Position numbers and translations under genes: made by a program. From Cinnamomum chago (Eukaryota > Streptophyta > Magnoliopsida > Laurales > Lauraceae), in assembly GCA_038049695.1 (NCBI GenBank), contig CP142456.1, positions 77,709,422 through 77,773,421 of the forward strand: DNA of 64,000 nt, given 5' to 3'. The first letter of the stretch is position 1; each line of letters opens with the position of its first letter. The notes under the pieces are model-generated. The model did not search any database and was not told the origin of the DNA. It saw only the letters and a list, made by a program, of their open reading frames with translations. Of this stretch, positions 11,275 to 24,040 are shown piece after piece.

Positions 11275-14200
11275 TACTGTCCTGTCTCCCATCGGTTACA
11301 TAATTTATGATTTAGTATCCATTCTATCCATGGCTGGAAAAGTGGTCCTGATAATGTGGCTGAGGGTTTTTTTTTTTTTTGGTTTTCTGAGGTAAATGTT
11401 TGTAGGCATATGTATTGATGCAACTAATCCTGTTTTTTGGTCATGTAGAACACGGATTAAGTTAGTTGGCCGCACCTATATGATTGAAGCATCTTCTTTT
11501 TTCTTTTGCTATGTTTTATAGCTAAGTTCGGCCCCTTTTCGTAGCCAGGCAAATCTTTCATGGGTACTCCAATGCACATTTGCATGAAGGTAGATAGATG
11601 GTAGCGAGGAAAGCTTGTGAACAGCTGGATCTTTTATAGCTGAGCTAAGTCCAGTTATACAAGCTTATGGATCATATATCTACTATAAGTCAATTCATTC
11701 CCATTTAATGATGTCAGCCATCAAAATGGGCAGTTAGAATTGAAATCAGTGTAAAAACGGTGAACCACTGTAATGAACTTCAACTTTGAACTGCTGACAT
11801 TAAATTAGGCTCAATTTTGGTGATAATACCCTAAACCCTCACTGATGGCTCCCTCTCTATAGAAACAAGTAGGGATGAGTCTCTGTACTTGGTTGTGGCA
11901 CCAAGTTGGTTTTGTGTATGCATTGATAGTCATTTTGAATTTTGGATTGAATGATCAGCTCTATTTGTTGAGTCTTTTCACCCATCTTCCTTTTTTTTTT
12001 TTTTTTTTTTTTTATTGGGGACCAGTCGTGAATGGATCTTTGTGCTTGAAAGAGTCCATATGCTATGAATCAACATTGTTCTTTTGAGTTTTGTCGAACA
12101 CCAAGTATTCCCTTTTGCCATCCTCATGAGCCAATTCCGCCGTACAAGTTGGGGAAGGTTAAGCAATAAGTTAGCATTTTTGTTGTCTTTTCAGGTTCAG
12201 TCTTGACCTAACCAAGTAACATAACATAACCTTCTCTTCTGGGGCAGAAATGGGTCGCTTGCTGATTCTTCGGATTGGTCTGGGTCTCTGGTGGCCTTCA
12301 CACATTGCCCAACCTTAAGTATTTTGATGCTGGGATCTGATGGTTGGGGGGTACTGTGGAGGTAGCTATTTCTGCCTCTTCAGGAAGTTGGAACTTAAAA
12401 CACATGCATATCAGACCTAAATACTATAAGCTCCGTCAGATCACCCATATATCAGACCTAAATACTATAAGCTCGTTGAAGTTCATTTTAGAACTGATGT
12501 TCCGCCTGCTAGCCATTAAAAATTTGAGAGAATTTTTCTTTTACTTTTTTATTATAATGTTATGATGCACCGAGAATCATTCAGTTATCTTGCCGCCTCC
12601 ACATGATGGACGTAACGTAAAGAGTTTAAATAGTCCGTTTACATGATTTTACCCCGTTCCCTTTAATAGCTGGGCACTTCAAACATATGGTAATAAGTTC
12701 CTCACGTGCCCTTGTGAATGGCAGAGAGTGGCAAGTTTCTAAACAGTATTGTGCGTTCTGATAGCACTTTAATCCACGTGGTGAAATGAATTTTCTGCTG
12801 TTTACTGTTATTTCAATGCAAAGCAATCCCTATTTTAGGATACTAGTGCTTTCACGTCTTCAGGAAGGAAATGAATGGGCAGTCAACCATTATCCAGATA
12901 TTTCAAAACATATCCCTGCAGTATCTCGGTTTACAACTGATTTATCCAGTCGAGTCCAGTCTGGTAATAAGGAAGCTCAAGCGCCTCATTTGCTTGATAT
13001 GATACACATGCGAACATATATGTTAATACAGCCGTGCTGCCCCAAATTTGGGCCCGGTCCCCCAAAAAGACGGTTGGACCCCAGCAGTCAGCGGTCCTGG
13101 GGGGCCGGGCTCCATGGACTATCACATGTTAATAAAAGTTGCAATGGCAAACAGGATTGAAAGTAATCCTGTGCATTAAGGCGTTTCCTAAATATCGGCC
13201 TTGGATGGATACTAAAGCAAAATTCATCGGGCCCCAAGATCCGATGGACAGGAAGTGGCAATTGGGTTGGGGGCAGTCAATTAAATATGCCTGCCTAGAC
13301 CACACGAGAAAATTTTGAGCCAACATAATTCCTTCCATCCACACAATTAAAATAGTCTCTCACACTCCAATACTACTGCAACTGAAAACCTACCCAGACC
13401 CACGCCTGTTCATCAAGTGATTGGGTAAAGATAGTGATACTTAAAGCTGCCTTCCCTAAAAAGGATGGGAAGATGCGGGTTTGACACACAGTTTACTTTA
13501 ACCCATATTTTATTTCAACCCAGCAAAATATTAAATATGTTAAGACAAAGCTCATATTTTATATTATCCTTCATTATGTAAATAATAATAGGTCGTAAAT
13601 GGAGGCCTGGCAGGCAAACCTGAATCTGTTCCACTTTTAATGACCTTAAATGGTGAAAATTAAAACCATGATAAAGGTTTCAACAATCAAATATAAAAGC
13701 CTTCGGCACCATTCGCTCGAGAAGAAGAAGATACAAAAGTATAAAAAGACTCATTTATCAACACAGTGCAAGTTCAGGAAGTCTAGGCTGCATGTAAGAC
13801 GATGAATATCGTTTTCAGGTCCATGCTTTTAATAAAACTTTGGATAAGGGAGGGTCCAGAATGAAGAATGAACAATCCAGCCCTCAGCATCACTGCATTC
13901 GTCCAATCACCTTATCCCAGCTAAAAGCCAGTTCACCAATGTGAAATGGGCAATACAGTGTCCAAAACGTTCACAAACTCTCCCATATTGCAAGTTCTGG
14001 GTTGAATGCAAATAATCCAACGACAGTGATGATAGGGCTTGAGCAATCGTCCGCATCTTGATACTGCCTCTGGCCCTTTTAGATAATGCAAGGTAAACGA
14101 ACGACCAAGCAAAAAGAACCAGAGAGTCACTACAGGCTGCTGCTCTTTTAATTGGTAATTTGCACCCATCCATAATAATAATCAATAAAAATAAAAAAGA

Positions 14201-15230
14201 AAGTCCAGATTGAGAACCATACAGCAGCACTCAGGTCGCTAAATTAAATACTAGTAACTACTCTGGAACATTCCCAATCTCGAGATGCAAGTTCACCTCT
14301 TTTCTGAGGAATATGGTGAAATATTTACTCAGCCATAGAAATGCGCTGAGGAATATTACCATGCTGAAAAGCAAACATGTTATCTGCCGTCATTCATCGG
14401 AAGGCACTTGGTAAATGGCCAAGCAAAAGATTACATTATATCAAATCTATTGTCAAGCCAGTGGTTAGAAGAAATAAGTTAAAAGGATCAAATGATATAA
14501 AATTCATCTACTGGTGAAATAATCAGAAATAAAGCAAACTGAACAACGGTGGTGGAATAGAAGTATACACCAATATAAAAAAAAAGGTTACTAGAAGATT
14601 GTAAGATTTTGCCCTTGGATTACATATAGTAAAGAAGGCTATGTACATTGAGAATGCAAGGTAGCCCCAGACCAGGCCTTACTGAAAATATAGCACATGT
14701 ATAGAACATATAATCATAAAGCATAAAAGGGATTTAGTGAGCAAAAATCAAAATACATCCAAAACTGTGATATCAAACGCACCTTTTCTAAAAGGAAATA
14801 CATTGTATGGTCGAAGAGGTTTACGGTAAGTTACAGCCTATGCTTGGCCAAGCACCAATCCAATCAGCTTTGTTCTTCACTTTAAGCTTCACAAAACCTG
14901 CAACAACAGGAAAACCATGGCAAATAAGCTTTCTTGCATGGCGAAGCAGATGGGTTAATGAAGAGAGCAAAAGCAACATGGATGGCTTCTGGGACTTCTT
15001 AAAAGGAGATGATAACCGTGCAAGATTATTGTTCATAATTTTATATTCATTCGCATAAAATAAAACACTGGGTTTTCATTAAAAAGTGAGCACCAAAATT
15101 ATAATAACAATAATGGCATTGTCTGGATCAATGTTAAAAAAACATTTGAAAATAATGTGATATTTACGAATGTGAACACATAAATGTGAGGTCAAACAAA
15201 TTACGCACCATACAACTAGTACAGCTAAAG
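11275..15230. other. Spacer between the convergent AK and ARF2 genes; no gene recognised
   Basis: This holds the 3' UTRs of both genes; the cleavage sites are not obvious. It also contains poly-T runs near 11360 and 11991, a tandem duplication at 12403-12475 of a segment including CAGACCTAAATACTATAAGC, and a GC-rich patch at 13030-13110 with an imperfect inverted repeat (GCCCGGTCCCCC at 13052, GGGGGGCCGGGC at 13099). Short open frames at 12786-13160 (+) and 13907-14230 (-) show no recognisable domain. Confidence 0.6.
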
Positions 15231-18200
15231 CTAGCATTTCTCTAGATCAACTGATGGTGAAGACAGGCATTTATTTTCTTTTGTGGTGGACTTGTCTTCA
15301 GATGCTGTCAGGTTTTCTTCATTCCTGGGGCTCAAAATAACTCGGTTCATCCGTTGGACCTCCTCACGTGTGTAGATGTAGATCTTGCGAACCATGCTGC
15401 AGAATTCCCTGTATTCACATAAAAAGGCTCTAATAAGTCAACCGGACCACCTTACCAAAAAAGAAAAATTTCATTGCTATAATCTGTCTAACAGAAGAAG
15501 CTTATAACATAGTTGGAAGTGTTCCTAGTTGCAACCATGAGTTTGCAGGTCCTAGTCACAATAATTTCATTTCCAAAAAAAAAAAAAAATCCTTCAAAGA
15601 AAACTGTCAAAGAAATAATGGATATGTATATAGATTAAAATCAAGACATTAAACAAGGTCAAATAATGGGCCAGATGAGGAAGTAGGTCAGTATGCAAAT
15701 ACAGATTCAACGTTGAAGTAAAAAAAAATGGCCTATTTAAGCAAAAGCAGAGTAAGGATAGTTCAGGCATGCTTATCAGTTGCTTCAAATTTACTCCTAC
15801 AATGGGCGTGACATAATCAGACAATACAAAATGCTTAATAACTTTGTCAATGATTAAAAAAGAAAAAAAAAGTTAGAATTAAAATTTATCAGCCTACTTT
15901 CTTTCTTTTTTTTTTTTAACTCATCTTCAATATTTGGTAAACCATAATACTGTTAGAATTACAGATCATCAAAAAAATAATACCATTAGAATTCCACTTA
16001 GTGCTAAAAAATCCCAAAGACATGAAAGATGGGAAATAAAATTAATGCATAGAAATTCAGCAGAATAAATAAAGGTTGAAAAGACTACAGAAAGGCATAC
16101 AATAATAAAAGGAAAGAGGTTTGAGTGCATACTGCCAGGGATCATCTCCAACGAGCATCATGTCACCCTCATTATCTGTATATACAATTTGCCAATTCTT
16201 GCTAGGACCCTTGAGATCACCGTTGAATTCAAACATCTCATCCAACTCAGCAATCAGTTCATCATAGTTATTGAACTTTGTAAGGTCAACAGACCTACCA
16301 AAAGCGATACCCTCCTTGTGAACCTGAATGTCAAACCATAACATAACCTTAGTTTTGTAATCCAACATCAGATCAGTAAACTAAGAAACAGAATGCATTT
16401 TTCATGAGTGAGAACATATTATCCACAGTATAAAACAAGGCTAAATAGTCCGATTTCATATGCATAATTACCATCTCCCAAAAAATAAAAATAAATAAAC
16501 ACAACTGTGGTTTCTATATATGGGCCTGTACATGTTGCTTCTAGAAGACGGTATAATTCACATGGATGATGGAACAGTTTGAGATAAATGAACAAATAAG
16601 ATGCCCATGCATACAATTACAAGAAACTTACAAAGGTGACTGTCTATCAAACGCGCGTGAGAGAGACATGAAAAAGTTGGCTAAAGATCAAAAGCAGGAT
16701 ATTTGAGAAAAAAGATTATAAGCCTAGCAAAGTTCCATTTTATCTACTCCAGATACAAATCATATAAGAAAAAACCTTAGTGCAACTTCTCGTTGAACCA
16801 CCCTGAGGTTTGCTCTGAACATCCCTATGTAGTTGAGTGCATAATTGGAAAGGTTTCTCCTGATCACTTCCAGCAAGGGCAGTATCAGCCACCTTTGTAC
16901 CTTTTGACGGATCTGTCCACTGGTCAGGCTCTAGAGATTGCTGTTGCTTCAGCACAGGTTGATTATAACCCTCTGGCTCGTTGGTTGGAGTTGTCTGCGA
17001 CTGCACAGGTTCAGATGACGCAGGTTTGTTTAGATGAATCCCAAATATCTTGCAGTTGCCTTCCCCTTTGGATTTCACATCCTGCTGAAATAGAGGTGCG
17101 GGTTGAGATTCTGCTCCCAAATGATGAGATGGGTTATCCACATGAGACGATGGCAGCAATGGCATCAACCAGTTTCCAGAATGTTGGTCAACTCCAAGAG
17201 TCTGCAGTAGAGGGTAGCTGCCCAACCCAGCATATCCAACATCTCCATAATTTTTGTAAGCCATATCACCAGCCTGTGTAGGCATCTTCAAGCTAGCTTC
17301 CCTCATGCTTCCTGCAGGACTGGAAGCCATCATGGGCCACTGGCACTGACCAGAAATTAAGCTGAACTTGCCTTCCTGATCTTGAAAATGCTTCTTCAAA
17401 CTAGAGTCATCTGGACATTGGTTGACAATTGGCGAGCGGAACCCATGTGAATCATTGTGTGATCTGAAACTTGATAATAAATCTGGATAGGTTCGCTCCT
17501 GCCTCATCAGTGCCATCCAACCCTCAGTTCCCAATCTTCTCTGAGCAGAACCTATGTCCGTTTTATCATCACCTTGTGCAGACGCCCACACGAGGGGTTT
17601 CTGAGCAGTGTCTGACTCATTACTTTCAGCAAAAGAGCTCCTCAAGGTCGTAATTTCTTGACCTTGCAAGACCCTCGAAAATCCATGCAATTGTGAAGGG
17701 TCTACTGTAACTTTGGATGGTCCTAGAAGAATATAGCACGGGGCACAGATTAAACAAATTTTGTACAAGCTTCAGAAGAACAAAACAGATGATCTGAATA
17801 CAACAATTAAAAAGAAAACAATGCAGTGACAGAGATCATACCTTCCCTTGTCAGAACAGATGAATCGGGTGAAGATGATACCATGTTTGCCCGAGACCTT
17901 TTGGGTCTGGGAATTGGAAGAGGGTTAGGCACGGGAGGAGTCAAAGCAGGTTCTATTTTCCAAGGAGAAACCCTTTCTGGGCGAGGAATGGAAGAAGTTT
18001 CATCCCACCTCACCTACAAGCCAAAAGGTTTTATTTTTATTAATGACCGGCAACTACACACTCAAGAAATGGTAAAAGACAAACACACACACTTCAAGCA
18101 TCATTGTATGAGCCATGAATTCCAAGACAGAAGTGGCCAATAAGAGGAATGATTAAAAGTACTACCTTCAGACATCTCCACTTTGATCCAGCCCATCTTT

Positions 18201-20899
18201 TGGGATCAACATCTGCAATGCCAACTATGGTGCCTGTAAACCTGGCCAGAAAGATAAAATGGGCATCATATACAGTGTCCAATGCCTACTATGAGTTGCA
18301 TGTCACAAAAAAATAGGCCACTGTAGACTGCTGACTTGTACCTTTGCTCTGGAGCTTCTTCACCTTCAAATCTCATTTTGAACCTCATTCCAATAGCATG
18401 GTTGGCTTTAACAGACTCCATGTACTGATCGAACGGCACAATGAACTCAGACGGACTCGTCCTATCACATGAGATTTAGCATTAAATGAACTTCATATGA
18501 TAGTCTTCTAAACATTAGAGTACATCAGTATGAGAAATCAACAGATCCAAATAATCCATATCCACACAGTATGCACTTCTCTCCTCAAGGTGATGGTAAA
18601 TGGAGGCTTTATATTTCTTTACACTACCAAATAGTGGGTATGATTCCATGTAACTAACAGACATGTCACATATCACATACAGCACCCTAGTAAAAGCAAA
18701 ACATGCATGAAAGTGACAAGGAAAAAACAAAAGTATTGCAACCATATGGGATGGTTCTTAAAATAAATTTACATACAAAACTCAGTTTAAAATGCATCTC
18801 AATCATATACCTAGGTTTGTAATAAACGGTGAACATGGTTCCTGTTGATAAGGCATGCCATGCTGTAGCAAGGACGCCAAGGTGCATGCTGTGGCTAGAT
18901 ATAACAGAAGATGGAACATTACTCTGCTGCCTCATCGCGCGCCTTACCCCAACACGGAGTTCGCCATTCTCACCTCTGGAAACCAAAAGTTGTTTGGTAG
19001 TGAGTTATTATAAAAGAAAATGAACAATGGAAGCTGAAAGGTTACAATGAAGATATTAAAAACCTCAGAAAAATGAATGCATCCCCTGCCACAAGACGTT
19101 TGGAGCTGACAAAGACACTCCAACCACTTTGAAGGAGGTGCCTTCTTGGTTGTCCTGCCATTTCAAAACCAGTCTGTGAATTAAGCTCCAATAAAAAAAT
19201 AAAAACATAAACCATGCTAATACTCAACATCAAAGAAAGCCATCAACTGCAGAAGAACCATAACTCCTGCTGTTGCAAAGTTGTTGCATCCCGATGCCAC
19301 AACCACCAGTTTATTTTTTAGTTTCAACTATGCCACACTAGTAGAAGCATAGTTCATCAAGCTCCATGACGTCTACCACTTCTATGCAAATGGCACTAAA
19401 ACACTAACAGCTTGGTGCATGGCCTAGAAGACTTGAGCTACTAGACGCAGAGATCTATGTTCTCTAATGAAGTTCAACTTCCAGAATCATAGAAAAAGTG
19501 ATTGTACATTTGCAACACAAAAATTTCCAACCCAAATTCAGCTATCCTACAGTTCTCATGGAGTTCATTACCTCGGAATATATGGCGGAAGCGCCACTCT
19601 GTTCCATGCAGATCTTTAGCAACCAATTCTTGAGTTGGCGGTTGACGAGCCATGTCCTAATAACCATCAATCAACAACAAAACTTTAAAAAATTAACGTC
19701 ACTTCCATGGATCAAATAATTTGACTGATAAAAACACATATACAATACTAACCAGAGGTGGAAGGCATTCATCCGCATGTCGTCTCAATACAGAGAAACC
19801 ACCATGGGTGCTTGTATCAGAAGCAGTGAGAGTCTTACAAAAGGAATGAACGTGTGGGCGTGGTGGGGGAGGAGACACAGACAACTTCTCCACAGCATTC
19901 TCATCCTGCTGCAACAAAAGGCACAACCAAAATTCTCAAAACACCCAACAACCACAAAATCAAAAGTTCTAATAGAATAACCCAGAAAAAAAAAAAAAAA
20001 AAAAAAAACCCACTAACAGGGATCATACCATGCCTTCAGGAAGTAAAGTAACTTGAGCAAAAACCTCATCCGTGTCCGGTTCAGCCTATGAGCAGAGAAA
20101 AAGAACATTCAAGGAAATGAAACATATCATAATCTATCATTGTGTTAAAAAACCCTAGAACCCTAATCATACAATCATCAGGAGATTAAATCGATACCTT
20201 CAACTCAACGTTCACCACGCGGCAAAGGATCTTCCATCCAAGATCATAGACGGGCATCTGCTGGTCGGCGATCTGATTAGTAGATGCCTCAACCTTAAAA
20301 CAGCTCAAACCAAAATCCAAACATAAGAACATACTTAGAAAAAAAATTGATAACCAACATAAAGATCAAGCAAAACAGCAGAAATTCCTGAGAACGGAAG
20401 GTCCGTCTGAGATTTACCTGTTCTATATGCCCCTGTGGAAAATAGAAAACTAGCTCTCCTTCGCGAGGGACCGTTACAAGAGGGCCAGCACAGGCATGCC
20501 AGAGCTCAGTATAAAGAGCAGCTTCCGAATCTAGAACATTCAATCAACCAAAAAGAAGAAGAAACATTACTTTCAGAAGATGATTGCCTCTCAAAATCGC
20601 CAAAAACCTCTACCTCATGACCTCAGAGCATTCAATCAAAGCAAATAGGAAAGAAAACACTAACTTCAGAAGAAGATTGCCTCTCAAACACACCAGAAAT
20701 CTCGACCTCAAAACCCTGAGGAGAAGAAAGAAATCTAGAAAAAAAAAAAAGCGACGTATTTACCTTTCCCGGAAGCCATAGAAGTAGAAACGCCCTTCAT
20801 TGCATTTGCACCTTCGTTCGGCTCGCTACAACCAGAGGAGAAGCTCTCTCCTCGGCCATTACTGCAATTTCCCTTGACAGAAACCTCAGAAGACGTCAT
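15231..20899 (-). CDS. ARF2: Auxin response factor, ARF2 type (14 coding exons)
   Basis: A nuclear transcription factor that binds auxin response elements; ARF2 members are mainly repressors. Exons in transcript order: 20899-20764, 20530-20418, 20293-20198, 20085-20029, 19908-19753, 19656-19572, 19154-19064, 18975-18811, 18461-18342, 18241-18166, 18013-17842, 17722-16776, 16323-16133, 15408-15231. They sum to 2583 nt, or 860 aa (Arabidopsis ARF2 is 859), and all introns are GT-AG. The B3 DNA-binding domain covers about 153-255 ([18 protein letters not shown], then [15 protein letters not shown]). The ARF domain follows at about 283-370, from [18 protein letters not shown] to KWRCLKVRW. A basic PRPKRSRAN is a likely nuclear signal. 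The middle region, 375-738, holds KIFGI at 647-651, like the RLFGI repression motif. A C-terminal PB1 domain starts at 739 (GRSVDL at 747-752, OPCA run YTDNEGD...GDDPW to 801). The N-terminus (SSEVSVKGN) and the residue-by-residue match identify the ARF2 clade. Confidence 0.97.
17655..17675 (-). promoter_or_regulatory. TAS3 tasiR-ARF target site in ARF2 exon 12
   Basis: The + strand here reads TTCTTGACCTTG followed by CAAGACCCT, essentially the tasiR-ARF small RNA itself, so the ARF2 mRNA carries its complement. The 21 bases encode exactly seven codons, Arg-Val-Leu-Gln-Gly-Gln-Glu at residues 439-445. ARF2, ARF3 and ARF4 are the established targets of TAS3 trans-acting siRNAs, so post-transcriptional control of this gene by miR390-TAS3 is expected. 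Confidence 0.9.
19905..19910 (-). promoter_or_regulatory. NAGNAG tandem 3' splice site at ARF2 exon 5
   Basis: The acceptor reads TTGCAGCAG|GATGAG. Using the first AG keeps a glutamine (MQDENAVE), as in Arabidopsis ARF2, which has QDENA at this point. Using the second AG would drop that Gln without changing the frame. Confidence 0.75.
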
Positions 20900-20928
20900 G
20901 GAAAAGGGATTTCAACACGACCACTCAT
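20896..20928 (-). other. Ten-codon upstream ORF whose stop overlaps the ARF2 start codon
   Basis: On the - strand, an ATG at 20928 opens ten codons ([10 protein letters not shown]) and ends at a TGA at 20898-20896. That TGA overlaps the ARF2 ATG at 20899-20897 as ATGA. The frame is certain from the sequence. Whether it is in the mature leader depends on this region being unspliced, which the absence of a consensus intron right before the ATG suggests but does not prove. Confidence 0.65.
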
Positions 20929-21640
20929 TCGAAGCTCCTACGAGCGATTTTACCAACGAAACCTTGGAACAACAACACTAGCAGCTTAAAAACCCTAGAA
21001 ATCTCCACGAACAGCAAGCGAAATTCAATATCACCGTAATTTCAGCCCAGATCTCTCATCGACAGCTCCTCTTGCGCGATTCCTACAGTGAAAAAGAAGA
21101 AATCGGAAACCGAAGCACACCGAACGTATCCTCAAGAACAAACGAAGCTGAAAACGCAAAACAAACCTTCAACAGCAGTAGCCCTCTACGAATTCCACAA
21201 CGGATCGACTTCGAAGCTCCAAAACCCTAACTTCTCAGCAGTTCCGTCTCCGAAACCCTCTAAATCCGCCCCGAGATTTCCTCCCGCAAGCGATTTACGT
21301 CTATATCTCGCTCTTTCTCTCTTCAAATCTCGCCAAATCGCTCGAAATCGGAACAAAAAAAAAAAAAAAAAGCAGCTCCCCCACGAATCCTCGCGCGAGC
21401 GAAAACGCAGCAGAAATCGAAGACCTCGTTCTTCAACAGCACCAGGCGTCCAATCCGAAGTCGAATTCCATCAGAAAAATCCTTCGAAACCCTAATTTCT
21501 CGATCGAGCTTCGTCTCAGAAACCCTCGAAACTCTCCTACGATTTTCCTGCAGATGCTAGGAATTGTTGTCGTTTTATCTCTCTCTTTCTCTGCAATGCA
21601 CGTACCAGTCGTAGACTGCGAGACTACCTTAACCACTGTT
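20900..21640 (-). other. ARF2 5' leader and proximal promoter region
   Basis: This region lies upstream of the ARF2 start and is rich in GAAA/CTTC tracts and telobox-like AAACCCTA motifs in both orientations, as is common in plant leaders. On the transcribed strand it has further ATGs: a five-codon frame opening at 21059, and a 67-codon frame at 21636-21433 that ends before the main start. ARF2 leaders in other plants carry uORFs. A leader intron is possible but I could not fix one. No convincing TATA box was seen. Confidence 0.45.
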
Positions 21641-22424
21641 CTGTGTCCCCGCGTGTTTATGGCTTCTAACCTATAGTCAGATTCTAACCGAGTGGGAACG
21701 GGCTATAACCGGTTTCCGGTCAGAAATGACCGGCTTGCCAACCGGTTAACTGGCAGAGACGCGAAAGCGACATGCTGGCCATGCCCCCAGCATTTATGAA
21801 GGCGGCTCGACGGCATCCTTCGCTAAACAGCGATACTGAAGACGCCACGTGGCATTTTTGGAGAGAACGTAACGGCGCATCTTCCAACGGAAATTGGATA
21901 GTACATTACGGACTCCGTTAACGTTACTGTTTGAAAGGGATTTCATCCCGTCCCGTTATCCTAATTAACACAGTAATTTTACACCACACAGAGTTGGTCC
22001 CCCCACACCACTAGATAATTTAAATATAAAATGCCTGAGTGGTCCATTTCATATTGGGTTAAACTTTACTTAAGTGAAATTGACATAAAGCTGATAAATA
22101 ATAATATTAATACATAGTTTAGGTCTAATGGATAAGCACCAAGATCATAGACATGTTGTCTTGTGGTCTAGTCAATTCACTGTTGCTTTAGGAGTACGTT
22201 TGCTTGCTTCTGTGAATTTGAATAGACAAAAGGGTCAATGAAAAATGAACCCGTTTGGTAAGAAAAATCCTAGGAGTCCTTGTACGGGGAAGATTATGAA
22301 TCCTCCAAATGACTTCTTTCCACTAATTTTTTAAAATGCTAAAAAGTATAATTTGGCATTAAGAAAATTGAAATTCTGAAAATTTTCAAAAGTCAAAAGT
22401 AATTTTTTAATAAAAAATATTTAT
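21641..22424. other. Upstream flank of ARF2; possible hAT-like MITE host
   Basis: The proximal part to about 21960 is GC-richer and probably promoter. From 22195 (AGTACGTTTGCTTG) to about 22706 (ACACAAACAAGCC) the ends resemble a weak inverted repeat, so an older non-autonomous element may span this stretch, with the MITE at 22425-22565 nested in it. No gene recognised. Confidence 0.4.
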
Positions 22425-22565
22425 GTAAAAATAACTCTCACGGTATTATAAGAGTAAAGAGTAATGGCCCAAATATTTAGTGTATTGGCATTGGATATGA
22501 GATGTGAGGACCTCACCCTTACTTTTATATTACCATGAGAGAGCTATTCTCATATGAGCATCTTC
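22425..22565 (-). mobile_element. MITE, GATGCTC family, copy 1 (inverted relative to copies 2 and 3)
   Basis: Inverted arms CTCTCACGGTATTATAAGAG and, in reverse complement of the right end, CTCTCATGGTAATATAAAAG. The core TTGGCATTGGATATGAGATG is the reverse complement of the core in the copies at 42825 and 50749. Non-coding. Confidence 0.7.
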
Positions 22566-23742
22566 CTTTTTTAAGATAGTAATTTTCATGAATCCAATAT
22601 TTAAAAATAGAGAATTACAAATGTTCCAAGATATAATCTGACACTGGCATTAGAAACTCCATATGATTATAATTCTTATTAGAAATAACATAACACAAAC
22701 AAGCCTTGAAAAAGGATTATTAAAGAGGAGACGTGTTAATGATATCTAAGGGGGGATGTTCTCCGATATTTTACGATCTAATCTACCAAATCTATCAATG
22801 TCAATTATCACGAACAAATTACGTAGGTGAATGAAAGTTTGACCGTTTGGGCCGGCCAGTCTGAATGGGTACTGATGCAAGCGTGAAAATATTTTCCTCA
22901 TATAAGTTGTAGATGTCCAAGAGAACTTCACATATCTAAAAACTTGATAAAATCAATTATCTATGAGAGATTGAAAAATTTGAAATCATTAGTGTCTAAT
23001 CAAAGTTAAACATCTTAACCAATCATTTCCTACAACAGTTGTAAACATTGAACTACAGAACAAATAATAGGGCATGAGCGGTCAGGGGACCGCATCCCAA
23101 TTGTGGGGGTCGGTAACAATAAAAAGAGGCAATGGTGAGGCTGAGCCTCTTTACTTTAAACCGTTCCGCTTCTGCGGAAAGCTGTACCGTTTTTAGGGGA
23201 AGTGGCTTTGTCGTGCTATTTACAGGCAGAGATTTTAATGAGCCTTTACTTTTCTCGAATGTTGTGCACTTAACTACAGTTACTTTCTGAGTCCCCGCCC
23301 ATTCCCATTCCCATCCCACGGCTCCGGTTACGTTCACTTGCGCTTTTGGGGACCAAGAAGACATGTTTCTGCGATCCAATCGCCGCGGTTAGGTGGAGGA
23401 AGACTCGGAATATACCAATAACAAGCGTTTCTACTTCTCGTGAGCTTATCGAGAGAAGCGCTGCGTATCATTTTCTCCGCATCCGAGAATTTTAGTGGGG
23501 TGGAGAACGGGAATGTCGTCCGCGGGGCTACCGAAGTAGTTAGTCCCGCTTGGGTCTTGTATGGACAACGATTTGTACCGGAGTACCGGACACATTTTGA
23601 GCATGAAATGAAAATGTGGATGAGGACAAGATTAGCACTAAATAATGATATTTATGGATGATAATTCCTTTTGGAGTACGTCTCCTTGGCCCAGGTGTGG
23701 GGCCCACCATGGCCAAAAGGGATGATCGTGGGTGGATGAATG
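22566..23742. other. Intergenic; no gene recognised
   Basis: AT-rich to about 23040, then a GC-richer block at 23050-23700. A 108-codon frame on the - strand (23379-23053) starts MDRRNMSSWSPKAQ; I do not recognise it and it has no domain-like pattern, so it is not called as a gene. Confidence 0.5.
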
Positions 23743-24040
23743 GCTAGTTTGGCAACTCTATTAATAGAGTCAAGTAAAGTAAAGTTGATTTTGAAGAAAG
23801 AATAAAACATAAATGAATCATGATGGTATGTTGTTTTTAGTTGTTTGTTAAGGAATTCTTTTGACTTTTTATATGAGAAAGTAAAGTATTTTTTGTATTT
23901 TAGTGGATAATGGTGGTGGGGTTTTTTTTTTTTTTTAAGATGAAAGGAATCTTGAATTTAAGTACTTTTAATGTGACATCTTATCTAAAAAATTGAAGTT
24001 TTACTTGACTTCTATTACGCTTATAAAGTACCAAACTAGC
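23743..24040. mobile_element. MITE, GCTAGTTTGG family, copy 1
   Basis: Terminal 10 bases GCTAGTTTGG are perfectly inverted at the right end (CCAAACTAGC). The inverted arms continue imperfectly: CTCTATTAATAGAGTCAAGT on the left against CGTAATAGAAGTCAAGTAAA on the right in reverse complement. The interior is AT-rich and non-coding. Confidence 0.7.

Noticed and set aside
12786-13160. 124-codon open frame on the + strand downstream of AK
   Set aside because: No recognisable domain; lies in the spacer after the AK stop and crosses a GC-rich inverted repeat.
16793-17281. 162-codon open frame on the + strand
   Set aside because: Antisense shadow of ARF2 exon 12.
23053-23379. 108-codon open frame on the - strand
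   Set aside because: No recognisable family, compositionally plain, and no supporting splice or promoter signals.
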